64,000 nucleotides of DNA from Burkholderia cepacia. Its GTDB lineage: Bacteria > Pseudomonadota > Gammaproteobacteria > Burkholderiales > Burkholderiaceae. Shown here piece by piece: positions 32,220 to 40,830 of this stretch. The stretch lies in the NCBI RefSeq assembly GCF_001718835.1, contig NZ_CP013444.1, positions 3,224,001-3,288,000 on the forward strand, read 5' to 3'. A program made the position numbers and the translations under genes. The notes below the pieces were generated by a model. That model was given only the letters and a program-made list of their open reading frames with translations, did not search any database and was not told the origin of the DNA. Position 1 is the first letter of the stretch. The number at the start of each line of letters is the position of its first letter.

Positions 32220-32235
32220 TGGCACGAAACCTGCA
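32220..32235 (+). promoter_or_regulatory. sigma-54 promoter of the GntP permease
   Basis: TGGCACGAAACCTGCA is a near-consensus -24/-12 element (TGGCACG-N4-TTGCA) with the GG and GC 10 bases apart. It lies 66 bases before the permease start, downstream of the three activator palindromes. Confidence 0.88.
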
Positions 32236-32301
32236 CGAACCTGAGCCGGTCCGCGGCGCGTCGCGCGATCGAACAACAACCAAAGCCATTAGGAGACTCC
32301 C

Positions 32302-33704
32302 TTGTCTTTCGTGATCGTCCTCGCCGCGCTGGCGTTCCTGATGTTCGCCGCGTATCGCGGCTACAGCGTGATCCTGTTCGCGCCGATCGCCGCGCTCGGC
32401 GCGGTGCTCCTGACCGAACCCGCCGCCGTCGCACCGGTCTTCTCCGGCATCTTCATGGAGAAGATGGTCGGATTCGTCAAACTGTATTTCCCGGTGTTCA
32501 TGCTCGGCGCGGTGTTCGGCAAGGTGATCGAACTCTCCGGGTTCTCCGAGTCGATCGTCCACGCGGCGATCCGCTACATCGGCCGCTCACGTGCGAATGC
32601 GGTGATCGTTGCGGTGTGCGCGCTGCTCACCTATGGCGGTGTGTCGCTGTTCGTCGTGGTGTTCGCGGTCTATCCGTTCGCGGCCGAACTCTATCGCCAG
32701 AGCAACATCCCGAAACGGCTGATGCCCGGCGCGATCGCGCTCGGCGCGTTCTCGTTCACGATGGATTCGCTGCCGGGCACGCCGCAGATCCAGAACATCA
32801 TCCCGACCACGTTCTTCAAGACGACCGCCTGGGCCGCGCCCGCGCTCGGCACGATCGGCTCGCTGTTCATCATCGTCGTCGGCCTCACGTATCTCGAATG
32901 GCGCCGCCGTTCGGCGATGGCAAAGGGTGAAGGCTACGGCACGTCGCTCGTCAACGAACCGGAGCGCGTCGAGGCGAAGTCGCTGCCGAATCCCGCCTCG
33001 CGATCCTGCCGCTGATCCTCGTCGGCGTGTCGAACTTCGCGTTCACGAAGCTGATTCCGCAGTGGTACGGCGCCGCGTCGTACACGGTCGCGCCGGAAGT
33101 GCTGCCCGGCGTGCACGCGCCGGTCACGACGTCGATCAAGACCGTCGTCGCGATCTGGTCGGTCGAGGCTGCGCTGCTGCTCGGCATCGTGCTGGTCGTG
33201 CTGACCGCGTTCAAACGCGTCAGCGGGCGCTTCGCGGCCGGCTCGAAGGCCGCCGTCGCCGGCGCGCTGCTCGCCGCGATGAACACCGCGTCGGAATACG
33301 GCTTCGGCGGCGTGATCGCCGCGCTGCCGGGCTTCCTCGTCGTCAGCGATGCCCTGAAGAGCATCCCGAACCCGCTCGTCAACGCGGCCGTGTCGGTCAG
33401 CTCGCTCGCCGGCATCACGGGCTCGGCGTCGGGCGGCATGAGCATCGCGCTCGCCGCGATGTCGGACCTGTTCATCAAGGGCGCGCAGGCCGCCAATATC
33501 CCGCTGGACGTGCTGCACCGGGTCGTCGCGATGGCGAGCGGCGGCATGGACACGCTGCCGCACAACGGCGCGGTGATCACGCTGCTCGCGGTCACGGGCC
33601 TCACGCACCGCGAGTCGTATCGCGACATCTTCGCGGTCACGATCATCAAGACCCTCGCGGTGTTCTTCGTGATCGCCGTGTACTACGCGACGGGTCTCGT
33701 GTAA
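32302..33704 (+). pseudogene. GntP family permease, interrupted by a one-base frameshift
   Basis: The first frame (32302-33015) encodes the N-terminal half (MSFVIVLAALAFLMFAAYRGYSVILFAPIAA ... SLVNEPERVEAKSLPNP) with about six membrane segments. The second frame (open from before 33027 to 33704) continues with AILPLILVGVSNFAFTKLIPQWYG and the remaining segments, including GSASGGMSIALAAMSDLF and SGGMDTLPHNGAVITLL. The shift falls at about 32990-32998 (AATCCCGCCTCGCGATC): inserting one base restores a continuous protein of about 468 residues. GntP carriers import organic acids such as gluconate or 3-hydroxybutyrate. It is either a recent inactivation or a sequencing error. The promoter is intact. 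Confidence 0.8.
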
Positions 33705-33831
33705 GCGCGACGCCGCCTTCGGCCGGTTCTGCTGACAACGGGTTAGTTTGAGTTTGAAATCAAACTTTGGTGTTCCAAAGACACCCCGTTGCACAGTAAG
33801 ATTGACCGAACTCTAAAATTCCCCATGTTGC

Positions 33832-33862
33832 GGCACCACAACACAATATGTGTTGTGGTGCC
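33832..33862. repeat. perfect 14-bp inverted repeat
   Basis: GGCACCACAACACA (33832-33845) and TGTGTTGTGGTGCC (33849-33862) are exact reverse complements with only ATA between them. No U-tract follows on either strand, so it is not a standard terminator. It lies between the permease pseudogene and the first gene of the AT-richer island and could be a recombination end or an operator. Confidence 0.85.
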
Positions 33863-33934
33863 TGAAGCACCTATTCGATGCGGATTCAACCCGTCGATGC
33901 AACACACTTGAGGCTACATAGCCATTCGATTGCG

Positions 33935-34525
33935 TCAGCCGGATAGTCCTTTGGTCACCGCCTTGCGAGCAGCTCCACCGTATCTCTTACGCGAGGGGCA
34001 CACGTCTCGACATCGCTTCTGCGACTCGGTCGTGCGCGCGCCAATCGCGCCCCAACTCACGAGGTCAGCAAGATAGTGTGCCGCGACTGGACTCAAGAAC
34101 TCGGTCGCGACAGGCATTCCCATCCCTGTCAGTCTCACCAGCAAGTCACGTGCTGCTCGGATGCCTCCCTCGATATCACCGCTATCGTCGATAAGCGGGT
34201 CGTACAGCAACCCCTTCCAACCAGTACGTGTTCGCGGCTTTTCGAAGTATGCCCGCATGACGATTTCGAGTTCGCCCGAAAGCTCATTGCGAACCGACAC
34301 GAGGCGGTCTGCGTACGCTAGCGCCGCACGCGTATCGTGTATGGAGCATGGCCCCACCACGACAAGCAGTCGGTCGCTCTGTTGCCGAATAATCTGTCGT
34401 ATCGCGCAGCGGGATTCTGCTATCAGCGCATGTGCCTGTGCCGTGCCCGGCAACTCGTTTCGCATCTGGAGCGGGGTTGGAATTGCCAGTGCAGTATGGC
34501 CCTGCGTAGGTAACGCGCTAGTCAT
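33935..34525 (-). pseudogene. truncated 3-deoxy-7-phosphoheptulonate synthase (AroG-type)
   Basis: The first 165 or so residues are a clear class I DAHP synthase: TPLQMRNELPGTAQAHALIAESRCAIRQII, LLVVVGPCSIHDTRAALAYADRL, VMRAYFEKPRTRTGWKGLLYDPLIDDS and VATEFLSPVAAHYLADLVSWGAIGARTTESQ. After TTESQ the sequence turns into unrelated basic residues and stops at 196, whereas the enzyme needs about 350. The C-terminal half of the barrel, with its metal and substrate ligands, is missing, so the product should be inactive. It is the last gene of the five-gene leftward operon. A dedicated DAHP synthase suggests that the operon once fed shikimate-derived precursors into a product. Confidence 0.85.
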
Positions 34526-34615
34526 ATTTCGGCCCTCGTGTCTTCGTGGTCAACTGGAATGGCACAATTGCCGACCGTCACGAAAACGGTCGATACGCCT
34601 CTGGACTGTAATGTG

Positions 34616-35593
34616 TTATGTGCGATTGCCGCCGATGCTCTTCTCAAGGCGAGCGTCAGGTGCAATCGTGGGCCTTGATGTGAACACTGCAATGGCAACG
34701 GCAACACCTACCATCTGCAGTGCGATACCTGTCCACTCTGCAAGGGCCGGCCAGCGATGCTCGTAGATGAAGCCATATGCAAGCCCAAAGACGGTCTCAG
34801 CGACGATGAGCTGCGCAGACAATGAAAGGGGTAGCTTGCGTGACGCTATAGACCAGCACCATGTTGCTACCCATGAGCCTGCGATGCCCATGACAACGGC
34901 CCATCCGAGAAAAACAGCCCATTGTCCAGCAGTGGCATCTTGGTTAAAGAGCATCGACGGAGTGCCGAGTGACGCGACCACGAACAGAGGCAGGGTGCCG
35001 AGACCGGAGCCCATGCCCTGCAGTCCTGTCCACACAAGTGGGCTTGGCCCCCCTGCGGCGCGAAGAGCCTTCGCGTTGATAACGCCGTATGCTATCCAGA
35101 TGGCTAGCGCGATGTACGCGCAAAGGACGCCGAGCAGTACGTTGTTGCGTTCGACCAGTTGGTCTGCACTGAGCACCGCGCGGACATTGATGAGTAACAC
35201 GCCCGCACAAATCATCGCGAGCGGCACAATCAGCCGGGACCATCGCACGTCAGCGTTTGTCCAGTTGCCAATGATGGCGAGCGCCACTGGTAGAAGGCCT
35301 ATGACGAGCGGTGGTACTGTCGCGCCCGCATAACGCACTGCAAATGACGCTGCGAGAAAGTAGCCGATATATCCCACCGAGCCCAGCAAGATGGCGACAA
35401 GTGAAGGCTTCAAGCCGATGCCTCGCGGCCGGAATGCAGGCCAGAGCATCAGCGCAATGGAAGCGACGCCGAAAACCAGATACCGCGCGATTGCGAGGTC
35501 AATGGCTGAGAAAGGGGCTACTGCCCTGGGCGCCACAAACGTCAGCCCCCAGAGCGCGCCAGTGGCGAGGCCCGCGAGTATGCCGCCAATCAT
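34616..35593 (-). CDS. EamA/DMT family transporter (325 aa)
   Basis: A ten-helix drug/metabolite transporter with two EamA repeats: GGILAGLATGALWGLTFVAPRAVAPFSAIDLAIARYLVFG at the start, ATVPPLVIGLLPVALAIIGNW ending the first repeat, LLGVLCAYIALAIWIAYGVINAKAL opening the second, and GIALQMVGVAVAIAVFTSRP near the end. Such proteins usually export metabolites or amino acids. The start codon overlaps the TAA stop of the NIPSNAP gene by one base and has GGAGG upstream, so translation is coupled. Its place in the operon suggests that it exports the end product. Confidence 0.9.
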   Translation of the reverse strand: MIGGILAGLATGALWGLTFVAPRAVAPFSAIDLAIARYLVFGVASIALMLWPAFRPRGIGLKPSLVAILLGSVGYIGYFLAASFAVRYAGATVPPLVIGLLPVALAIIGNWTNADVRWSRLIVPLAMICAGVLLINVRAVLSADQLVERNNVLLGVLCAYIALAIWIAYGVINAKALRAAGGPSPLVWTGLQGMGSGLGTLPLFVVASLGTPSMLFNQDATAGQWAVFLGWAVVMGIAGSWVATWCWSIASRKLPLSLSAQLIVAETVFGLAYGFIYEHRWPALAEWTGIALQMVGVAVAIAVFTSRPTIAPDARLEKSIGGNRT

Positions 35594-35913
35594 TAGGTGC
35601 GAGCCTCCGCCCCCAGTTGTATCGGAACAAGAAACTGGTTGTTCATTGCCTCGAAAAGCGGAGATACTTCACGCAGGTAGGCCTGCCAATCCTGGTTTGC
35701 CGCGAGGTTTGCACGCTTTTGTGCGCGGTCTTCGTGGCTGTCATACCGCCATAGGCTAATGACCGTGCTCAGGATGCCCCCGTCAACCGTGTACCAGCCG
35801 AGCGGCTCGCCAAGGGCTCGGGACTGCAACGCGTAGCCGTGCTCGCGATAGAGGCGCACATACTGTTCGAGCGCGCCCACTTTCAGTTTGTATGTTCGAA
35901 GTTCGATAATCAT
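35593..35913 (-). CDS. NIPSNAP family protein (106 aa)
   Basis: A small ferredoxin-like alpha/beta protein: MIIELRTYKLKVGALEQYVRLYREHGYALQSRALGEPLGWYTVDGG, then VISLWRYDSHEDRAQKRANLAANQDWQAYL. The opening IIELRTYKLKVG and the W-R-Y-DS-H-ED-R-R-A-L-DW pattern are diagnostic of NIPSNAP. Some members act as small enzymes or accessory proteins in aromatic metabolite pathways; the role here is unknown. The ATG overlaps the aminotransferase stop codon in an ATGA arrangement, so it is translationally coupled within the operon. Confidence 0.9.
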   Translation of the reverse strand: MIIELRTYKLKVGALEQYVRLYREHGYALQSRALGEPLGWYTVDGGILSTVISLWRYDSHEDRAQKRANLAANQDWQAYLREVSPLFEAMNNQFLVPIQLGAEART

Positions 35914-37157
35914 ATGGAGCTCTCCACTCCGTCGGCGGCGAACGATTGGTTGCCGGATTCGCGAATCTGCGCGACAAGATTGCCCAGTGCGCGAATACCC
36001 ATTTCGATACGTTCTGGGCTGGCCGTCGCGAAGCTCAATCGGCACGTTTGACGAGCATCGCCACTTGCGAAGGACATCTGGCCGGGAACATAGGCGACGG
36101 CGTAGTCCTCCACAGCGGTTGAGAAGGCTGCACTCATATCGACACCCGGCCCCGCGTCGACCCACACGAACAGTCCGCCTTGGGGGCGAGTCCAGGTGAC
36201 ACCCGACGGCATGTGAGCTTGAAGGGAGGCCAGCATCGCAGAGCACCGAACACTGTAAGTTTCACAAATGTTCCTGACGTGTTGAGCAAATCCGCAATCG
36301 ATAACGCGGAGCGCTGCCATCTGGTTAAGCACGCTCGTATGCACATCAGTGGATAGCTTCAGTGCCGCGAGCTTCTTGATAGCGACCGGGTCTGCGGCGA
36401 GCCAACCAACGCGAAGGCCTGGCGAGATGGTCTTGGAAAACGTGTTGACGTAAATGACCAGCGAGCCAAGGCCCCTCCGTTGCGCGAGCGCGGCGATGGC
36501 AGGGACGGCCTCTCCCGAATAGCGCAGGGCGTCGTACGCAGCATCTTCGAGGATTGGTACCCCGTTCTCTGCGCACAATGTAAGCAGATATTCCCTGTCA
36601 TCGAGGCTAAGCGAGAGACCGGTCGGATTCTGAAAATCAGATATCACATAGACAAAGCGAGGTTTCGACCGGATTACTGCCACGGTGCGCTCAAGGTCCA
36701 ACCCTGCCGAGCTGAAAGGAATGCTCTCGAACGTCGGACGATAGGCATTGAATGTATCAAGTGCCGCGAAAAATGTTGGCGCAGTGACGGCCACCCTGTC
36801 ACCGGGATTGATGAGCAGCTTGCCGACCAGGTCGAGCGCCTGCTGAGCACCGCTTGTGACGATGATGTCGTCGGCTGTCACGGCAATACTACGCGCGGCC
36901 ATCTGTTCCGCGATAAGTTCCCGTAACGCAGGCAGCCCGACGCTCGGTGCGTACTGCAGTGCCAGGTTACGTGCCGTTGGGTCAGCAAGAATTTCCCTGT
37001 ATGCACTCTGCAACGCGCGTGCAGGGAATACGGCAGGGTCGGGGACTCCGCCGGCGAACGAGATGACGTCAGGACGTGATGCTAGAGCAAGAAAGGTCGG
37101 TGCTGGCGCCATCTGATTGGCGCTGTCTGAAAAAGAGTCTTGCCAGTTAAAGGACAT
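35910..37157 (-). CDS. PLP-dependent class I/II aminotransferase (415 aa)
   Basis: A fold-type I aminotransferase of the PLP-regulator-like/2-aminoadipate branch: ISFAGGVPDPAVFPARAL, LQYAPSVGLPALRELIAEQM, VTSGAQQALDLVGKLLINPGD, YVISDFQNPTGLSLSLDDR, the lysine site VNTFSKTISPGLRVGWL (K forms the Schiff base), and GGLFVWVDAG near the end. It lacks an N-terminal GntR DNA-binding domain, so it is an enzyme. The preferred donor and acceptor cannot be read from sequence; aromatic and branched amino acids are common in this branch. The start at 37157 has GAGG upstream. It overlaps the NIPSNAP gene by four bases. Confidence 0.92.
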   Translation of the reverse strand: MSFNWQDSFSDSANQMAPAPTFLALASRPDVISFAGGVPDPAVFPARALQSAYREILADPTARNLALQYAPSVGLPALRELIAEQMAARSIAVTADDIIVTSGAQQALDLVGKLLINPGDRVAVTAPTFFAALDTFNAYRPTFESIPFSSAGLDLERTVAVIRSKPRFVYVISDFQNPTGLSLSLDDREYLLTLCAENGVPILEDAAYDALRYSGEAVPAIAALAQRRGLGSLVIYVNTFSKTISPGLRVGWLAADPVAIKKLAALKLSTDVHTSVLNQMAALRVIDCGFAQHVRNICETYSVRCSAMLASLQAHMPSGVTWTRPQGGLFVWVDAGPGVDMSAAFSTAVEDYAVAYVPGQMSFASGDARQTCRLSFATASPERIEMGIRALGNLVAQIRESGNQSFAADGVESSI

Positions 37158-37176
37158 GATGGCGCCTCGCAACGTT

Positions 37177-38094
37177 TCAGGTCAGATCCGCGACCGCTTC
37201 CTCTTCCATGACCGGGACGCCGCCTGTAACAAACATCTCGGAGGGCGGAGCGCCCCAAAGATTGAGCCAATCTTCCCCAGGTGCAGGACTCGAGGGCCAG
37301 ACGCCCGGTTCGTAGACAGCCTCGTTGTCGATACGAGCCATGCCATACGAGTATTCGATGATGCAGCCAATGACGTCCTTGTGATACGTGAAATAGCTTT
37401 GCGCATTCGCGCCATGATGGCCGGGCCCCCAAGCAAGATTGCGCCCCAACTGCTTGAGGTGGTCCCCCACACGCATCAAGTCCACCATGTGTAGCGCTTC
37501 GAAAGCGACATGGTGCAGTCCGGGGCGCCCCTTGGCGATGGCGATCGTGTGGTGATAGAGGTTGGCGGAGCGCATGAAGACGAATTCTTCATTGTCGACC
37601 GTATCTGAGAGCTGCATGCCAAACAGTTCGGAAAGCATGTCCTGCATGGCGCGAGGGTTGGCGGCCATGATGGTCACGTGGTCGAGACGCTTGGGTCGGA
37701 TACCAATGGTCGGGTAATCGGCCGGCTGGTCTCGAGGCACGGCAGTGTGTATCTCGATAGCATGCTCGGAGGGCGAGCGGAACACGAAACCGTGTGCCGC
37801 ACCCGGTGCGTGAGGTCTGTCGCGGATGATTTCGAAACCGGCCCCCTTGACGCGAGCCAGCGCCTGCTCACATGCAGCTTCGTCGATGGCTTCCAGACCA
37901 AACGAGCGGATGGCTGCGCGTGACGATTTTATGTACGTCAACTCGCCTCTCCTTGTGTTCGAGGTCAAGATGGCTTTCTCCTCGTCCTGCATCGTGACGC
38001 GTAGGCCAAGGAGGTTGACAGCTTCATGCACGCTTGCATGCAGGTCCGGCGTTTCAAGCATGACGTGTCCCATCTGATTGATTAGATGTGTCAT
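37177..38094 (-). CDS. VOC-fold extradiol dioxygenase (305 aa)
   Basis: A two-domain type I extradiol dioxygenase. The N-terminal half (MGHVMLETPDLHASVHEAVNLLGLRV) keeps the fold; the C-terminal half carries the 2-His-1-carboxylate site: His139 in RLDHVTIMA, His194/195 in PGLHHVAFEA and Glu247 in CIIEYSYG, with the usual Tyr close by. Such enzymes open catechol-type rings with O2 and Fe(II). The length is normal. It is the first gene of the leftward operon, 19 bases before the aminotransferase. Ring cleavage followed by reaction with an amine can form pyridine rings, a possibility given the neighbours, but the substrate is unknown. Confidence 0.9.
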   Translation of the reverse strand: MTHLINQMGHVMLETPDLHASVHEAVNLLGLRVTMQDEEKAILTSNTRRGELTYIKSSRAAIRSFGLEAIDEAACEQALARVKGAGFEIIRDRPHAPGAAHGFVFRSPSEHAIEIHTAVPRDQPADYPTIGIRPKRLDHVTIMAANPRAMQDMLSELFGMQLSDTVDNEEFVFMRSANLYHHTIAIAKGRPGLHHVAFEALHMVDLMRVGDHLKQLGRNLAWGPGHHGANAQSYFTYHKDVIGCIIEYSYGMARIDNEAVYEPGVWPSSPAPGEDWLNLWGAPPSEMFVTGGVPVMEEEAVADLT

Positions 38095-38469
38095 TTCTCT
38101 CTTGCCTCTGGGTTAAAGGGGGTATGGGGTGTTGGGCTCGGAATCTGTTTCGCTAACTGCTTCACCAACGAAAATTGACTATACGAATGGACGCTTGTAA
38201 CTGGTAGTCATCTATCGAGCAAAAGGGTGTTCACTTATGTCGAACACCGTCGCTCGGGCTGGTAACGCTTTCCCCGCATATGTTCCTGACGTGGAGTCGG
38301 TCCAACATCGCCCTGTTCGGCTCGTAACCTGTTCGATTTTCAGCAACACGAATGTCGGTGAATTAGTGCTCCCTCGTCGCGATTTGTCACGGCTATAGTC
38401 GAACCGCAGCGAGGCGGGGCAAAACGCAGAGCAATTCAACCCAGGATGTTTTCGCAAGGAGGTAGCACA
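38095..38469. other. divergent promoter region of the island
   Basis: About 375 bases of AT-richer DNA lie between the dioxygenase operon and the methyltransferase gene. On the plus strand TTGACT (38174-38179) with a TAACTG 17 bases further on is a weak sigma-70 candidate. No long palindrome stands out. The LysR regulator at 40831-41868 probably acts here, but its site cannot be fixed by eye. Confidence 0.5.
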
Positions 38470-39492
38470 GTGAACAAGGATGTCGAACACGTCACATCGC
38501 TTATCTTTGGCCGCTGGCGCAGTCAGGTCTTGTACGCTGGAGCGACGCTCGGAATCTTCGACCGGCTCGATACTGAACACCGGCGCACTGCAGAAGAGGT
38601 CGCCAAAGAGGCCGGGCTTAACGGCCCGCTGCTGTATCGCCTCATGCGCGCGCTGGGCGCGATAAACATGCTTGAGGAATCGGAGTCGGGTGGTTTCCGG
38701 CTGACTTCGCATGGCGCACTGCTGCAATCGAACTCGCCTGGGTCACTTCTCTACATGACGTTGCTCGAGGAAGGGCCCGAGCATTACGCCATCTGGACGC
38801 ACCTCGCGGACATGGTAAGGAACGGCCGGCAGAACGGGTTCGTGCTCGAATACGGGAAGAGCGCCTTCGAATATGCGCACGACAACGAGGCCTATGCGAA
38901 CATCTTTCGCTCAGCGATGTCGAGCTTCTCCGGTGTGCAATCCGCACTTGCACTAGAGGCGCTTGCCTCGGTGGACCTCTCAGATGTGAACATCTGGTGC
39001 GATGTCGCAGGTGGAGAAGGCCACCTGCTCTGCTCGATTCTCGAAAAATACGACCATCTGACCGGAATAGTTTTCGACATGCCGGCAGTCGTGCGGAAAG
39101 GAGAAGGAACCTGGTCATCACGCCTGCAAGTGCAGAACCGTTGTTCGTATATTGGTGGCGACATGTTCCAGTCAGTGCCGAAGGCCGACGCATACAGTCT
39201 CAAGATGATTCTTCACGACTGGGATGATGAGGAATGCATAACGATATTGAAGAACCTGAGAGAAAATGCAACTGGGCCAGGCCGAATCTTCATCGTCGAG
39301 CACATTGTGCAGGGGCCACGTGACCCGCATTTCTCAAAGCTTTACGACATTCACATGATGTGCTGGGGGTCCGGTCGCGAGCGGACGGAAGACGAGTATG
39401 CCTCGCTGCTTGCCGCTGCGGGCTGGAAATACAAGACAAGCCACTATCCCGAAAGCCGGCTGATGGGAGTTGTGGAAGGCGTCAGCGCATGA
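38470..39492 (+). CDS. SAM-dependent O-methyltransferase, PhzM-like family (340 aa)
   Basis: A plant-COMT-like methyltransferase: a helical dimerisation part (TSLIFGRWRSQVLYAGATLGIFDRL, PLLYRLMRALGAINML), SAM motif WCDVAGGEGHLLCSILEKY, GGDMFQSVPKADAYSLKMILHDWDDEECITIL and YDIHMMCWGSGRERTEDEY. The overall order follows the phenazine methyltransferase PhzM. Unlike PhzM as I recall it, this protein keeps the HDW-DDE histidine used as a base by O-methyltransferases, favouring a hydroxyl acceptor. The GTG start at 38470 is chosen because AAGGAGG lies 7 bases upstream; an in-frame ATG at 38446 lies before that site. Confidence 0.88.
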   Translation: MNKDVEHVTSLIFGRWRSQVLYAGATLGIFDRLDTEHRRTAEEVAKEAGLNGPLLYRLMRALGAINMLEESESGGFRLTSHGALLQSNSPGSLLYMTLLEEGPEHYAIWTHLADMVRNGRQNGFVLEYGKSAFEYAHDNEAYANIFRSAMSSFSGVQSALALEALASVDLSDVNIWCDVAGGEGHLLCSILEKYDHLTGIVFDMPAVVRKGEGTWSSRLQVQNRCSYIGGDMFQSVPKADAYSLKMILHDWDDEECITILKNLRENATGPGRIFIVEHIVQGPRDPHFSKLYDIHMMCWGSGRERTEDEYASLLAAAGWKYKTSHYPESRLMGVVEGVSA

Positions 39493-39519
39493 CCAATCAC
39501 CAACCACAAGGGCTGTCAA

Positions 39520-40788
39520 ATGGACAACAGGACGGAAGTCTTGATTGTTGGGGCCGGAGTTGGCGGATTGACGCTGGCGCTCGCTCTGCACAATGAAGGG
39601 GTTGCATGTCGGATTATTGAGGCCGCTTCGAGCCTTGAGGAAATCGGCGCAGGAATCAATCTACAGCCACACGCTGTCGACGTGTTGGACAGGCTCGGAC
39701 TAAGCAGTGCATTGGCGGCGCGTGCAGCTCCTATCAGCGAGTTGCGCTTCTTCAGTCGGCATGGGCAGTTGATTCACGTGCAGCCGCGGGGTCGGCAAGC
39801 GGGTTTTGACCATCCGCAGTATGCGATTCATCGGGCGCGACTTCAGTCCATGCTGCTCGATGCTGTGCGGGCCCGATTGGGGGATGCGCGGCTGGAGCTT
39901 GGCGTTCGGTGTCTGCACGCAGACGAAACGCAGGCAGGTGTCAGTGTTGTCACGGGGCACGTGGACGGAAGCCGACAGCAGCGGACAGTCCGTGCGCTGG
40001 TAGGGTGCGATGGCATTCATTCGCGCGTCCGGGCGCTACTGCATGCAGGAAGTGACTTGCCACGATATTCTGGCGTCACGATGTGGCGAGGTGTCGGACG
40101 CGCGCCATCGTTTCTCGGTGGGACTGCAATGATTCTGGCGGGCTCGCTGGACGCAGGCAAGTTGGTTATCTATCCGCTTGACCCGACAAGCGGCGAAGAC
40201 GAGCGGCTCGTCAATTGGGTTGCAGAAAAGCGAGTCGCCAACATGTCACGGCAGGATTGGAGTGCGCACGGCGACGCAACCGAACTTGCGTGGGTAGACA
40301 GAGAGTGGGGTATCCCTGAGCTGGACGCCCCCAGTCTAGTACATCAGACGGCACGCATTCTGCGCTACCCGATGGTCGACAAGGACCCGTTGCCCTTCTG
40401 GAGTCGTGGGCGCATCACGCTGCTCGGCGATGCGGCGCACCCGATGTATCCGTTCGGTTCCAATGGCGCGTGTCAGGCCATTCTGGATGCGAATACACTC
40501 GCCGAGTGTTTGGCTGCGAACGGGGCCATCGAGCAGGCACTGTTGGACTATGAGCGACAGCGGCTGCCTGCGACGCGAGATGTTGTGCTTCTTAATCGGG
40601 AGTGTGCGCCCGACGCGATTCTCGATGTTGTGGAGCATCGTAGCGGCGGGCTTCGGTTCCAAGAAATCGATGACGTAATGACCAGTGACGAAAGAATGTC
40701 GCTGCTAAGTCGCTATGCGCGGGTCACAGGGGCCATTAAAGACGTCCTTCTAGACAGCGTGCCGGCCGCAACCGTAATGAGCTGGTAA
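39520..40788 (+). CDS. FAD-dependent aromatic monooxygenase, PhzS-like (422 aa)
   Basis: A class A flavoprotein hydroxylase. FAD motifs are VLIVGAGVGGLTLALALHNEG (residues 7-27), GCDGIHSRVRALLH and RGRITLLGDAAHPMYPFGSNGACQAILDA. Blocks such as GAGINLQPHAVDVLDRLGL, YAIHRARLQSMLLDAVRARLG, GVTMWRGVG and LRYPMVDKDPLP..W-RGRITLLGDAAH match the PhzS pattern, the enzyme that decarboxylates and hydroxylates 5-methylphenazine carboxylate. The end (SAPDAILDVV...) differs. It follows the methyltransferase by 27 bases in the same order and orientation as a PhzM/PhzS-type pair. AAGGG precedes the ATG. No phenazine core genes are present, so the true substrate is another aromatic acid. Confidence 0.88.
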   Translation: MDNRTEVLIVGAGVGGLTLALALHNEGVACRIIEAASSLEEIGAGINLQPHAVDVLDRLGLSSALAARAAPISELRFFSRHGQLIHVQPRGRQAGFDHPQYAIHRARLQSMLLDAVRARLGDARLELGVRCLHADETQAGVSVVTGHVDGSRQQRTVRALVGCDGIHSRVRALLHAGSDLPRYSGVTMWRGVGRAPSFLGGTAMILAGSLDAGKLVIYPLDPTSGEDERLVNWVAEKRVANMSRQDWSAHGDATELAWVDREWGIPELDAPSLVHQTARILRYPMVDKDPLPFWSRGRITLLGDAAHPMYPFGSNGACQAILDANTLAECLAANGAIEQALLDYERQRLPATRDVVLLNRECAPDAILDVVEHRSGGLRFQEIDDVMTSDERMSLLSRYARVTGAIKDVLLDSVPAATVMSW

Positions 40789-40830
40789 TGGTCGTGAAAC
40801 AGAAGGACGGGCACCGAGCTGGGGCATGCC

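Noticed and set aside
33832..33862. Terminator of the GntP permease
   Set aside because: The hairpin is perfect, but it lies about 130 bases after the stop and has no U-tract on either strand.
38470..40788. Phenazine biosynthesis cluster
   Set aside because: Only PhzM/PhzS-like tailoring genes are present; no phzA, B, D, E, F or G homologue lies in the window, and the DAHP synthase is truncated. The call was kept as family resemblance only.
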